From Arthrobacter saudimassiliensis (GTDB lineage: Bacteria > Actinomycetota > Actinomycetes > Actinomycetales > Micrococcaceae): a stretch of 64,000 nucleotides of DNA. The translations under genes and the position numbers were made by a program. How positions within the stretch are numbered: position 1 is the first letter of the stretch; the number at the start of each line of letters is the position of its first letter. Below, piece after piece: positions 53,551 to 61,980 of this stretch. The DNA lies in assembly GCA_900016675.1 (NCBI GenBank), contig LN483070.1:744001-808000 (forward strand). Reading direction: 5' to 3'. A model generated the notes under the pieces. The model ran no database searches, was not told the origin of the DNA, and saw only the letters and a program-made list of their open reading frames with translations.

Positions 53551-54297
53551 TCAGACCGCGTCGGCCAGGGTGCCCAGGTACAGCTGGATGACCTTGGGGT
53601 CCTTCATCAGTTCGCGGCCGGTGCCGGTGTAGGCATCCCGGCCCTGGTCCAGCACATAGGCGCGGTCGCAGATCTGCAGGCAGCGCCGCGCGTTCTGCTC
53701 GACCATGATGACGCTGACGCCGGCACGGTTGATTTCGTGCACCCGGAGGAAGGTCTCGTCCTGTTTGACGGGGGAGAGGCCGGCACTCGGCTCATCGAGC
53801 AGCAGCACGGCCGGCTCCATCATCAGGGCCCGCCCCATGGCCACCATCTGCCGCTCACCGCCGGACAGGGACCCGGCCCGCTGCGCCCGGCGCTTGGCCA
53901 GCTCCGGAAACAGATCGGTGACGAACTCGAACCGCTCCCGGAACCGCTTCGGGCGCTGGTACATGCCCATCTGCAGGTTCTCCTCGATCGTGAGCGAGGG
54001 GAAGACGTTGTTGGTCTGCGGAACGAACCCCACCCCGCGGCTCACCAGCTTGTTGGCCTTCAGCCCGGTCAGGTCCTGGCCACGCACGGTGACGGTGCCC
54101 GAATGGACCTTGACCAGGCCGAACATGGCCTTGAGCAGGGTCGACTTCCCGGCCCCGTTCGGTCCGATGATGCCGATCAGCTCACCCCGCCGGGCCTCGA
54201 TGCTGCAGCCGTTGAGGATGTTCACGCCCGGCAGGTAGCCGGCCACGAGGTCGGTGACGGTGACGACGGCGTCGCCCTCGAAGTCCTGGGCGGTCAT
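53551..54297 (-). CDS. livF: branched-chain amino-acid ABC importer ATPase LivF
   Basis: A 248-aa ATPase with Walker A GPNGAGKST near residue 46, LSGGERQMVAMGRAL signature, Walker B LLLDEPSAGLSP and the LivF-typical SVIMVEQNA. Last gene of the livHMGF operon; overlaps livG by 4 nt. Powers import with LivG. Confidence 0.94.
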   Translation of the reverse strand: MTAQDFEGDAVVTVTDLVAGYLPGVNILNGCSIEARRGELIGIIGPNGAGKSTLLKAMFGLVKVHSGTVTVRGQDLTGLKANKLVSRGVGFVPQTNNVFPSLTIEENLQMGMYQRPKRFRERFEFVTDLFPELAKRRAQRAGSLSGGERQMVAMGRALMMEPAVLLLDEPSAGLSPVKQDETFLRVHEINRAGVSVIMVEQNARRCLQICDRAYVLDQGRDAYTGTGRELMKDPKVIQLYLGTLADAV

Positions 54298-55316
54298 GGC
54301 TTCTCCTTGCGTTCGTCGATGCGCCGGCCGACGATGCCGTCCGGCTCCTCACCGATCACGGACTCGGGGTCGTGCTCGAGTTCCTCCTCGAGCTTCTCGA
54401 AGCCCTTGGAATCGCCCAGGTCGACGTCGTGGTGGGCGCCGAGGTAGGCGTCAATGACCGCGGGATCCTTCATCACCTCGGCGGGCGGGCCTTCTGCCAC
54501 CACTTTTCCCTCGGCCATGACGATCACCCAGTCCGCGATGTGCCGGACCATGTGCATGTCGTGCTCCACGAAGAGCACCGTCATGCCGTCGGCCTTCAGG
54601 TTGCGGATGTGGTCGAGCAGGGACTGCGTCAGGGCCGGGTTCACGCCCGCCATCGGCTCGTCGAGCATGACCAGCTTGGGGCGGACCATCAGGGCGCGGG
54701 CCATCTCCAGCAGCTTCCGCTGCCCGCCCGAAAGGGACGCGGCGTAATCGGTGCGCTTGGTGTCGAGTTTGAACCGGGCCAGCAGTTCGTCCGCCTGCTC
54801 AGTGATCTCCTGCTCCCGCCGCTTCCAGAGCGGCGGCAGCAGGGCCCGCCGCAGGGCCTCCCCGGGCTGCTGCGAGGCGCCCAGGCGCATGTTTTCAAGC
54901 ACGGTCAGCTTGCCCATCACCTTGGTCAGCTGGAACGTGCGCACCATGCCGAGCCGCGCCACCTTGTAGGCCGGCACGCCGGCCAGGTCCTGCCCCTCGA
55001 ACGTCCACTGCCCCGACTGGGGCGTGTCGAATCCGGTCAGCAGGTTGAACAGGGTGGTCTTGCCGGCCCCGTTGGGCCCGATCAGGGCGGTGATCTTGTT
55101 GCGCGGGATCTCCACATGCGCGACGTCGACCGCTTTGATGCCGCCGAACGCCCGGGTCACGTCGCTGGCGACCAGGATGGGATCGCGCTTCCGGCAGCCG
55201 GGGCCGGGCTGTTCGGCGATGGGGCGTGTATCGGTCATATGGTCGACGGCGGACGGCGCGTCGGCTGCGTGGGCTCCGGCCGGCCCCCGGCCTGCCGGTT
55301 CTGCTGCATGGCTCAT
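54294..55316 (-). CDS. livG: branched-chain amino-acid ABC importer ATPase LivG
   Basis: A 340-aa ATPase, longer than typical LivG (about 255). It has an extra ~45-residue polar N-terminus (ATG 55316, or an internal ATG beginning MTDTRP) and an acidic ~40-residue C-terminal tail. Walker A is GPNGAGKTT near 89, the signature LSGGQRKLLEMARAL and the Walker B VMLDEPMAGVNP. It overlaps livM by 4 nt at its ATG. Confidence 0.93.
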   Translation of the reverse strand: MSHAAEPAGRGPAGAHAADAPSAVDHMTDTRPIAEQPGPGCRKRDPILVASDVTRAFGGIKAVDVAHVEIPRNKITALIGPNGAGKTTLFNLLTGFDTPQSGQWTFEGQDLAGVPAYKVARLGMVRTFQLTKVMGKLTVLENMRLGASQQPGEALRRALLPPLWKRREQEITEQADELLARFKLDTKRTDYAASLSGGQRKLLEMARALMVRPKLVMLDEPMAGVNPALTQSLLDHIRNLKADGMTVLFVEHDMHMVRHIADWVIVMAEGKVVAEGPPAEVMKDPAVIDAYLGAHHDVDLGDSKGFEKLEEELEHDPESVIGEEPDGIVGRRIDERKEKP

Positions 55317-56293
55317 GCGAACGAGAGCTCCTTCTTGTTCCCGAGGATGCCCTGGGGCCGGTAGATCATCAGCAGCATCAGGGCCACGCCGACCAGGATG
55401 TAGCGCAGCTGGCCGGCCTGGACGGTGCTGATGAAGGTGACGGCGCCGGATTCGACGGCGCCGTAGATCAGGCTCTGGGTCAGTGAGAGCACGGCCCAGA
55501 ACACCATGGCCCCCAGCACGGGTCCCAGGACCGTGGACATGCCGCCCAGCAGGAGCGCCGTGTAGAGGAAGAACGTCAGCTCCGTGCCGTAGTTGGCCGG
55601 CTGGACCGCGCCGCGCTGCAGGGTGAAGATGATCCCTGCCAGCGAGCCCAGGAGGCCGCCGATGATCAGGGCCTGCATCTTATAGGCGTACACATTCTTG
55701 CCCAGGGCGCGGACGGCGTTCTCATCCTCCCGGATGCCTTTGACCACGCGGCCCCAGGGGCTGCGGATCAGCATCCAGACCACCAGGCAGGCCGCGGCCA
55801 CGATCACCCAGGCGATGATGCGGATCCACAGGTCCCGCTCGTTCCAGGTGAACAGGACCAGGTCGTAGCTGCCGGCCGGGATGGGGTTCAGCGCGTAGAA
55901 ACCACCCTCGAAGGCGGCCAGGCCGTTGGCGGAGCCGGTGACTTCGGTGAGCCCGTTGGTGGTGACGACGTAGCGGATGATCTCCGCTGCGGCGATGGTG
56001 ACGATGGCCAGGTAGTCGGCGCGCAGGCGCAGGGTCGGCAGGCCGAGCACGACGGCGAACGCCACCGAGGCGATGAGCGCCACCAGCAGCGCCACCGGCA
56101 GCGGAGCGCCGAAGGTCAGGACCGAGATGGCGAAGCCGTAGGCGCCGACGGCCATGAAGCCCGCCTGGCCGAAGTTCAGCAGGCCGGTGTAGCCGAAGTG
56201 CACCGCCAGGCCCAGTGCCGCAAGTGCGTAGGCGGCGGTGGTGGGGCTGATCATTTCCCCCAGCGCGTTGATCAGGATATTGCCGATGTCCAT
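55313..56293 (-). CDS. livM: branched-chain amino-acid ABC importer permease LivM
   Basis: A 326-aa permease with about eight transmembrane helices. It has LNFGQAGFMAVGAYGFAISV near residue 40 and the EAA-like GVVKGIREDENAVRALGKN (split: GVVKGIREDE and NAVRALGKN) near 185. It starts 10 nt after livH ends and pairs with LivH as the membrane channel. Confidence 0.93.
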   Translation of the reverse strand: MDIGNILINALGEMISPTTAAYALAALGLAVHFGYTGLLNFGQAGFMAVGAYGFAISVLTFGAPLPVALLVALIASVAFAVVLGLPTLRLRADYLAIVTIAAAEIIRYVVTTNGLTEVTGSANGLAAFEGGFYALNPIPAGSYDLVLFTWNERDLWIRIIAWVIVAAACLVVWMLIRSPWGRVVKGIREDENAVRALGKNVYAYKMQALIIGGLLGSLAGIIFTLQRGAVQPANYGTELTFFLYTALLLGGMSTVLGPVLGAMVFWAVLSLTQSLIYGAVESGAVTFISTVQAGQLRYILVGVALMLLMIYRPQGILGNKKELSFA

Positions 56294-56303
56294 GCCGAAG
56301 CCC

Positions 56304-57650
56304 CTAACCTATGCGCTCGCGGCGGCCCAGGATGCCCTGCGGCCGAACGAGGAGGACGAGAATCATGATGACCAGCGCGCCTACGTATTTTAGGTCCGCT
56401 TCCAGCCAAAGGGTGGAGATCTCCACGAAAAGCCCCACGATCACCGAGCCGATGAGCGCGCCGAAGACCGTGCCCAGGCCGCCGAGGGTGACGCCGGCGA
56501 AGATCAGCAGGAGGATCTGCTGGCCCATGTTGAACGAGACGCCGGGGCGGTAGTAGGCCCACAGGATGCCGCCCAGCGCCGCGAGGGCGCCGCCGGTGGT
56601 CCAGACGATCCGGATCACCCTGTCGACGTCGATGCCCGACGCCGCGGCCAGCGGCGGATTGTCCGCCACCGCCCGGGTGGCCTTGCCGATCCTGGTGCGC
56701 AGCAGCAGCAGCGCCACGACCAGGATCACCACCAGGCTGACGCCCAGGGAGACCAGGCTGTTGCGGGAGATCGACACCGGTCCGAAGTTCAGGATGGGAC
56801 TCTGCGCGCCGGGAAGCTGCTGCGTGCCGCCGCCGAAGAAGAACAGGATGATGTACCGGGCCGCCAGCGCCAGGCCGATGCTGACGATCATCATCGGCAC
56901 CAGGCCGCTTCCGCGGCGGCGCAGCGGTTTCCAGAGTCCGGCGTCCTGCACCCAGCCCGCGGCGGCGCCGCCGACCACGGCCAGGGGAATCGCCACCCAG
57001 GTGGGCAGCCCCGCGGAGTAGAAGGCGAAGGCCAGCACCGCCCCCAGGGTGACCATCTCTCCGTGCGCGAAGTTCGTCAGCCCGGTGGTGCCGAAGATCA
57101 GCGACAGGCCGACGGCGCTCAGCGCCAGCAGCAGCCCGAAGCTCAGGCCCGCCACGGCCCGCTCGGCCAGCACGGTGGCGAAGCTGTCCTGCTGCACCAC
57201 GATGCCCTCGCCCAGCAGGAAGAGGGTGGTGATGTTCGAGGTGCCGGTGAAGGCGACGTCGCGCGGATTCTCCTGGCCCTCGGCCAGGGCGACGCCGTCC
57301 GGCAGCGTGGACTCGTCCACCGCCACTTCCCAGGTGCCCTGCTCCGGGACACCGATGGACCATGAGCCGTTCTCGGAGGTGAAGGTCTCCGCCTCGTATC
57401 CGTTGCCGACGGCGGTGATCCGCACATCCGGGACCGGAACGCCGGCGTTGCGGAGGACGCCGCTGATGCGGTTCCGGAAGTCCGCGCCGTCGGTCGCGCC
57501 CGGGCTGGCCGACGCCTCCGGAGCGGGCGTGCCGGGCGGAGTGGTGGTGGTGGCCTGCGCGGGCAGGGAGCCGAACAGCAATGCGGCCCAGATGCCGATC
57601 ACCGCTGCCAGCACCCCGGTGATCCGGGCTGGCGCCGAAGTAGTTCCCAA
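56304..57650 (-). CDS. livH: LivH-type permease with secreted N-terminal domain
   Basis: A 448-aa permease. The start TTG 57650 follows GGAGG (57659-57663) at 8 nt; a longer frame to 57707 has no ribosome binding site. Residues 1-33 form a signal peptide ending AQA. Residues ~55-135 form a beta-rich domain resembling carboxypeptidase-regulatory-like folds (VPVPDVRITAVG, NGSWSIGVPEQGTWEVAV). The LivH core follows with LSLIFGTTGLTNFAHGEMV near 185. It is first in the operon. The extra domain would sit outside the membrane, near the substrate entry. Confidence 0.9.
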   Translation of the reverse strand: MGTTSAPARITGVLAAVIGIWAALLFGSLPAQATTTTPPGTPAPEASASPGATDGADFRNRISGVLRNAGVPVPDVRITAVGNGYEAETFTSENGSWSIGVPEQGTWEVAVDESTLPDGVALAEGQENPRDVAFTGTSNITTLFLLGEGIVVQQDSFATVLAERAVAGLSFGLLLALSAVGLSLIFGTTGLTNFAHGEMVTLGAVLAFAFYSAGLPTWVAIPLAVVGGAAAGWVQDAGLWKPLRRRGSGLVPMMIVSIGLALAARYIILFFFGGGTQQLPGAQSPILNFGPVSISRNSLVSLGVSLVVILVVALLLLRTRIGKATRAVADNPPLAAASGIDVDRVIRIVWTTGGALAALGGILWAYYRPGVSFNMGQQILLLIFAGVTLGGLGTVFGALIGSVIVGLFVEISTLWLEADLKYVGALVIMILVLLVRPQGILGRRERIG

Positions 57651-57965
57651 GACTGAAACCTCCACGCGGGGGTTCGGGCGCCGGATAGGCGCAGTGGCGT
57701 GACGCATGTGATGAAGGTCACGAAGTGAGGAACATGCTAACCGCGGTTTGTTTCCGCCGGGGCCCGATTATGTTGACGGCGGGTCGCGAAACGATAACGA
57801 CTTGGCGCAGAGTGCGCGGGAGCAAGGGTGGCGGGTGCGGACGCGCAGGGGCGAAGCCGAATTGTTATGCGCATGCGCCGGGCTGCGGGAATCCCGGACT
57901 CCGCCCGTCCGTTGGGATTGGTAGGCTTCTGAAAACAGCCCCCCGACGATGGAGGACAGACCCAC
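57651..57965. other. 315-nt intergenic region between divergent livH and BI-1 genes
   Basis: It holds a CRP-like box (57707-57722) near the livH side. A TAGCAT on the - strand at 57739-57734 is a possible livH -10. TAGGCT (57922-57927) is a possible -10 for the BI-1 gene. No gene is apparent. Confidence 0.5.
57707..57722 (-). promoter_or_regulatory. CRP/GlxR-like box upstream of livH
   Basis: The + strand reads TGTGA-N6-TCACG, one mismatch from the CRP consensus. It lies 57-72 nt upstream of the livH TTG start. The TAGCAT box at 57739-57734 lies upstream of it, so the site may overlap a transcript start. Confidence 0.55.
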
Positions 57966-58817
57966 ATGGCACTTGGCGGCAACCCAGTATTCAACGGAAA
58001 GACTTTCCGTTCCCAGACGGGCGGTGCGGCCATGGCTCAACACCCGGCGCCCCCCGCGGCGGCCGGACAGTACATGAGCCCGCAGCAGCTGCAGGAAATG
58101 TACACGGCGCCGTCCGCCGGCCCGGCGCAGACCGGGCGGATGACCTACGACGACGTCATCATGAAGACCCTGGCCTGCCTGGCCGTGGTGGTCGCCGGCG
58201 CTGCCGTCGCGCTCGCCGTCGCACCGGGCCTGGCGATGGGCCTGATGATCATCGGCGCCCTGGGCGGCTTCGTGCTGGGCCTGGTCAACTCCTTCAAGCG
58301 CGAGCCGGTGCCCGGCCTGATCCTCGCCTACGCCGGCCTTGAGGGCCTGTTCCTGGGCGGCATCACCCGCGTCATCGACAGCTACGCCCCGGGCGTGGGC
58401 CTGCAGGCCGTGCTCGGCACCCTGGCCGTCTTCGGCGTCACCCTCGCCCTGTTCAAGAGCGGCAAGGTCCGCGCCACCCCGAAGGCCATGCGGTTCTTCC
58501 TGATCGCCATGGTCGGGTACGCGGTGTTCTCGCTGCTCAACCTGGGGCTCATGCTCTTCGGTGCCACCGACAGCGCCTGGGGCCTGCGCACCGACGTGAC
58601 CATCATGGGCATTCCGCTCGGCGTGCTCGTGGGCCTGCTGGCCATCGGCCTGGCCGCGTTCTCCCTGATCGTGGACTTCACCTCGATCGAAGCCGGCGTC
58701 CGCAACGGCGCTCCGCAGCGCTACTCCTGGTCCGCGGCCTTCGGCCTGACCGTGACCCTGGTGTGGCTCTACGTCGAGATCCTGCGCCTGCTGGCCATCC
58801 TGCGCGGCGACGACTGA
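57966..58817 (+). CDS. Bax inhibitor-1 / YccA family membrane protein
   Basis: A 283-aa protein with a polar Pro/Ala/Gln-rich N-terminus (about 60 residues) and seven transmembrane helices. The C-terminal helices contain GALGGFVLGLVNSFK, GLFLGGITRVID and SLIVDFTSIEAGV, the last with the Asp of the BI-1 family pH/calcium-gate region. Members act in membrane stress or calcium leak; the bacterial role is unclear. A strong GATGGAGG site precedes the ATG. Confidence 0.88.
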   Translation: MALGGNPVFNGKTFRSQTGGAAMAQHPAPPAAAGQYMSPQQLQEMYTAPSAGPAQTGRMTYDDVIMKTLACLAVVVAGAAVALAVAPGLAMGLMIIGALGGFVLGLVNSFKREPVPGLILAYAGLEGLFLGGITRVIDSYAPGVGLQAVLGTLAVFGVTLALFKSGKVRATPKAMRFFLIAMVGYAVFSLLNLGLMLFGATDSAWGLRTDVTIMGIPLGVLVGLLAIGLAAFSLIVDFTSIEAGVRNGAPQRYSWSAAFGLTVTLVWLYVEILRLLAILRGDD

Positions 58818-58831
58818 CACTGCATCCGCCG

Positions 58832-58873
58832 AAGGCGGGGGCCGCGGACACCTGTCCGCGGCCCCCGCCTTTT
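58832..58873 (+). terminator. rho-independent terminator after the BI-1 gene
   Basis: An ~18-bp stem (GGCGGGGGCCGCGGACA arm and its complement) followed by TTTT. Confidence 0.88.
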
Positions 58874-59008
58874 GCGTTCCACTCTGGCCCCGTGCAAGGG
58901 CCTGCGCCTACAGTCGTGGATTCCGCCGCTGCCGGGCCTGCCGGGCTGCAGAGCAGTTGCGGGCACGGCGGGCCGCAGTCGGGGGACCGGCGCCGGGAGA
59001 GGACGGTC

Positions 59009-59731
59009 ATGGGGGGGAACGGCACGGCGAGGGTCCCGGAGCGCCTCCAGCAGCTGCTGCTCGATGCCGGGGGACTGGAGGACTTCCTTGCCGCCTTCGC
59101 CGCGTTCTGCGCGGAGGAACACGCCGGGCTGGGCGTGCACGAATGCGCCGTCGTCCTGGAGCGGAGCCGGCGCCAGCGGCTCTGGGCCGGCAGCACCGGG
59201 CGCGCGGACCGGATGGACGAAGCCGGGGCGGGGCAGGAGGGTCCCTGCACCACCGTGCTGGACACCGGAGCGGACGTCCTGGTCCGGGATCTGGGGACCC
59301 ACCGCCGCTACCGGACCTACGGCGCCGCCGTGGCCGACACCGGCCTGAGGTCGGCCGCCGTCCTCGCCCTGGTCCTGGAACCCGGCAGCCGCGGGGCGCT
59401 GGCCTGCTACGCGGAGGCCACCGAGGCCTTCGGCACCGACAGCATGGGAGTGCTGAAGCGCTTCACCGCCGCCGCCGCCCCGGCCCTTCGGCTCGCGCTG
59501 CGCCTGGATGCCCACCTCCACCGCGCGCGGAACCTGCAGGCGGCCCTGGAGTCGCGCACCGTCGTGGACATCGCCGTCGGCATCATCATGGGGCAGAACA
59601 GCTGCAGCCAGGAGGCCGCGGTCCAGATCCTGCGCAACGTCTCCAACTCCCGGAACATCAAGGTGCGGGACGTCGCCGCCGGTGTGGTTGCAGGGGTGAG
59701 CGCGCGGGTTCGCACGCATTTCGATGAATAG
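59009..59731 (+). CDS. GAF-ANTAR transcriptional antiterminator
   Basis: A 240-aa regulator. The N-terminal GAF sensor domain (about 15-165) has AGAGQEGPCTTVLDTGADVLV near 74 (split: AGAGQEGPC and TTVLDTGADVLV), a common 'GPC' GAF segment. The C-terminal ANTAR RNA-binding domain (about 180-235) shows SRTVVDIAVGIIMGQNSC and NIKVRDVAAGVV, with the usual three-helix layout. ANTAR proteins bind tandem stem-loops and suppress termination. The RBS GGGAGAGGA precedes the ATG. The target is not evident nearby; a ligand, redox or light input is unknown. Confidence 0.92.
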   Translation: MGGNGTARVPERLQQLLLDAGGLEDFLAAFAAFCAEEHAGLGVHECAVVLERSRRQRLWAGSTGRADRMDEAGAGQEGPCTTVLDTGADVLVRDLGTHRRYRTYGAAVADTGLRSAAVLALVLEPGSRGALACYAEATEAFGTDSMGVLKRFTAAAAPALRLALRLDAHLHRARNLQAALESRTVVDIAVGIIMGQNSCSQEAAVQILRNVSNSRNIKVRDVAAGVVAGVSARVRTHFDE

Positions 59732-59747
59732 CCGGGGGTGCTGCGGG

Positions 59748-59753
59748 TAGGCT
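59748..59753 (+). promoter_or_regulatory. -10 box of a leaderless epimerase transcript (TAGGCT)
   Basis: TAGGCT, 6 nt, then ATG at 59760, with no ribosome binding site; the same layout as the GNAT gene at 15391. Confidence 0.62.
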
Positions 59754-59759
59754 GGATCC

Positions 59760-60695
59760 ATGTCCCAGATACACCCGGAAGGACAGCCGGCCACCGGCGA
59801 GCAGTTCACCCTTTCCCGGGGGGACTCCCACGCCGTCGTTGCGGCCCTTGCAGGCGGGCTCCGCAGTTTCACGGTGGAGGGCGTCCAGCTGGTGGAAACC
59901 TACCCGGACGATTCGATCGCCCCCTCGGCCGCCGGAATCCTGCTCGCCCCGTGGCCCAACCGCGTGGCCGATGCCCGGTGGACGCTCGGCGGCGAGGTCC
60001 AGCAGCTGGACATCACCGAACCGTCCCGCGGCCACGCCAGCCACGGGCTGCTGCGCAACACCGCCTACGGCCTGGTCCGGCAGACGCCGGAGTGCGTCAT
60101 CCTGCAGGCCGCCATCCACCCCCAGCACGGGTGGCCCTTCCACCTGCTGCACCGGGTGAGTTACTGCCTCGACGGGGCCGGGCTGAGGGTGCGGCAGGAA
60201 CTGGTGAACCTCTCCAGCCGCAGCGCACCGGCCGCCTTCGGGGCCCACCCCTTCCTGAGGCTGGGGGACACGCCCACGGAGGACCTGGAACTTACCGTGC
60301 AGGCGTCCGCACGCCTGGAAACGGATGACCGGCTCATTCCCACCGGGGAAGTCCCGGTCGACGGCGGACACGACCTGCGCCGCGGCCGGAGGGTGGGAGA
60401 GATGCTGACGGACACCGCCTACACCCGGCTCACGGCGGAACAGGGCGAGTACCGGCACGTGCTCCGCGCCCCGGACGGACGCAGCCTCACGCTGTGGACC
60501 GACCAGGCCTTCCCCTACGTGCACGTCTTCGTCACCGACCGGTTCCCGGGGCGGGCCCGCGCCGTCGCGATCGAGCCGATGACCGCCCCCGCCAACGCGC
60601 TGAACTCCGGTGAAGGGCTGCTGTGGCTCGACCCGGGGGCCGCCGTGGGCGGCGAATGGGGCATCAGGCCCGGCCGCTCCACCCGGTTCCCGTAA
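59760..60695 (+). CDS. aldose 1-epimerase family protein
   Basis: A 311-aa galactose-mutarotase-like protein. It has APWPNRVADARW near residue 65 (sugar-binding Arg), HASHGLLRN near 98, the catalytic His in AFGAHPFLRLGD near 165, and VAIEPMTAPANALNS near 275 (catalytic Glu). It interconverts alpha and beta anomers of an aldose; the sugar is unknown. It is probably leaderless. Confidence 0.93.
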   Translation: MSQIHPEGQPATGEQFTLSRGDSHAVVAALAGGLRSFTVEGVQLVETYPDDSIAPSAAGILLAPWPNRVADARWTLGGEVQQLDITEPSRGHASHGLLRNTAYGLVRQTPECVILQAAIHPQHGWPFHLLHRVSYCLDGAGLRVRQELVNLSSRSAPAAFGAHPFLRLGDTPTEDLELTVQASARLETDDRLIPTGEVPVDGGHDLRRGRRVGEMLTDTAYTRLTAEQGEYRHVLRAPDGRSLTLWTDQAFPYVHVFVTDRFPGRARAVAIEPMTAPANALNSGEGLLWLDPGAAVGGEWGIRPGRSTRFP

Positions 60696-60734
60696 CGGTC
60701 CGGCGGTGAGAAGGCTTTATGGAAAGATGAGGCC

Positions 60735-61979
60735 ATGAGACCCCACGCACGACGGACTGCCGCACCCCGGGCGGTCCAGGCGGCGGCCGTGCGTTCCGCC
60801 CGTGCCGGCGACGACGTTCCCTACGCCCTTCGGATCAGCGCCTCCTGGGCGTGGCGGCTCGGCATCGTGCTGGTCGTCGGCGCCGGGCTGATCTGGATTC
60901 TCAGCCACTTCACGCTGATCATCATTCCGCTGATGATCGCCGCACTGCTGGCCGGGCTGCTCTCACCGATCTCCGCCTGGCTGCAGCGCAACCGCGTGCC
61001 CGGCGGGCTCGCCGTGGCCGTCACCATCGTGACCTTCCTCGGCCTGATCGTCGCGGCCCTGACCCTGGTGGGGCGCCAGCTGGCCCTCGGCTTCCGGAAC
61101 CTCTGGGGCGAGCTGCTCACCGGCTTCGAACAGATCCAGGACTGGCTGGCCAGCGGACCGCTGCAGGTCACGAGCGCGCAGATCCAAAACGTGCTGGACG
61201 AGGCCGCCGCCACCCTGCAGAACAACTCCGCGAACATCCTCTCCGGCGCCCTGACCGTGGGCAGCAGCGCCGGCCACTTCGCCGCCGGCATCCTCCTGAC
61301 CCTGTTCGCGCTGATCTTCTTCCTGCTCGACGGGCGGCGGATCTGGCTGTTCACCGTCCAGCTGATGCCGCGCCGCGCCCGCCCCGCCGCCTACGGGGCA
61401 GGCGTGCGCGGCTGGACGTCCATGGTCAACTACGTGCGGGTGCAGATGGTCGTCGCCCTGATCGATGCCGTCGGCATTGGCGGCGGTGCGGCCCTCATCG
61501 GCGTTCCGCTGGCCCTTCCGCTGTCCGTGCTCGTCTTCCTCGGCTCCTTCGTGCCGCTGGTAGGAGCGTTCGTGACCGGCTTCGTGGCCGTGCTGCTGGC
61601 CCTGGTCGCCAACGGCTGGGTGAACGCGCTCATCATGCTGGGCATCGTGCTGCTCGTCCAGCAGGTGGAATCACACATCCTGCAGCCGCTCATCATGGGC
61701 CGCGCGGTGTCCCTCCACCCGCTCGCCGTGGTCGTCGCCGTCACCGGCGGCACGCTGGTCGCCGGGGTCGCCGGCGCCCTGTTCTCCGTGCCGGTGCTGG
61801 CGATCCTGAACGCCATGGTGCGCTACATATCCGGCCGGGAATGGGAACACGACCCCGCCCTGGAGAAGGATCCCCTGTTCAACTCCGAGGCGGCGGGGCC
61901 ACCCCCCGGGGCCGCGGAACCGGAAGACGATGAAGAAGACGAGCCGGCGCCCGGCGCCGGCATGGAAAAAGAGAACTGA
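60735..61979 (+). CDS. AI-2E family (PerM-like) transporter
   Basis: A 414-aa membrane protein with about eight hydrophobic segments in the UPF0118/AI-2E family pattern. Helices cluster near residues 33-90, then a long external helix pair (about 115-170), then a C-terminal helix bundle with FVPLVGAFVTGFVAVLLALV near 275. The acidic C-terminal tail is cytoplasmic. Family members export autoinducer-2-like compounds or act as Na+/H+-type antiporters; the substrate is unknown. The threonine ammonia-lyase gene begins 1 nt after its stop. Confidence 0.88.
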   Translation: MRPHARRTAAPRAVQAAAVRSARAGDDVPYALRISASWAWRLGIVLVVGAGLIWILSHFTLIIIPLMIAALLAGLLSPISAWLQRNRVPGGLAVAVTIVTFLGLIVAALTLVGRQLALGFRNLWGELLTGFEQIQDWLASGPLQVTSAQIQNVLDEAAATLQNNSANILSGALTVGSSAGHFAAGILLTLFALIFFLLDGRRIWLFTVQLMPRRARPAAYGAGVRGWTSMVNYVRVQMVVALIDAVGIGGGAALIGVPLALPLSVLVFLGSFVPLVGAFVTGFVAVLLALVANGWVNALIMLGIVLLVQQVESHILQPLIMGRAVSLHPLAVVVAVTGGTLVAGVAGALFSVPVLAILNAMVRYISGREWEHDPALEKDPLFNSEAAGPPPGAAEPEDDEEDEPAPGAGMEKEN

Positions 61980-61980
61980 C

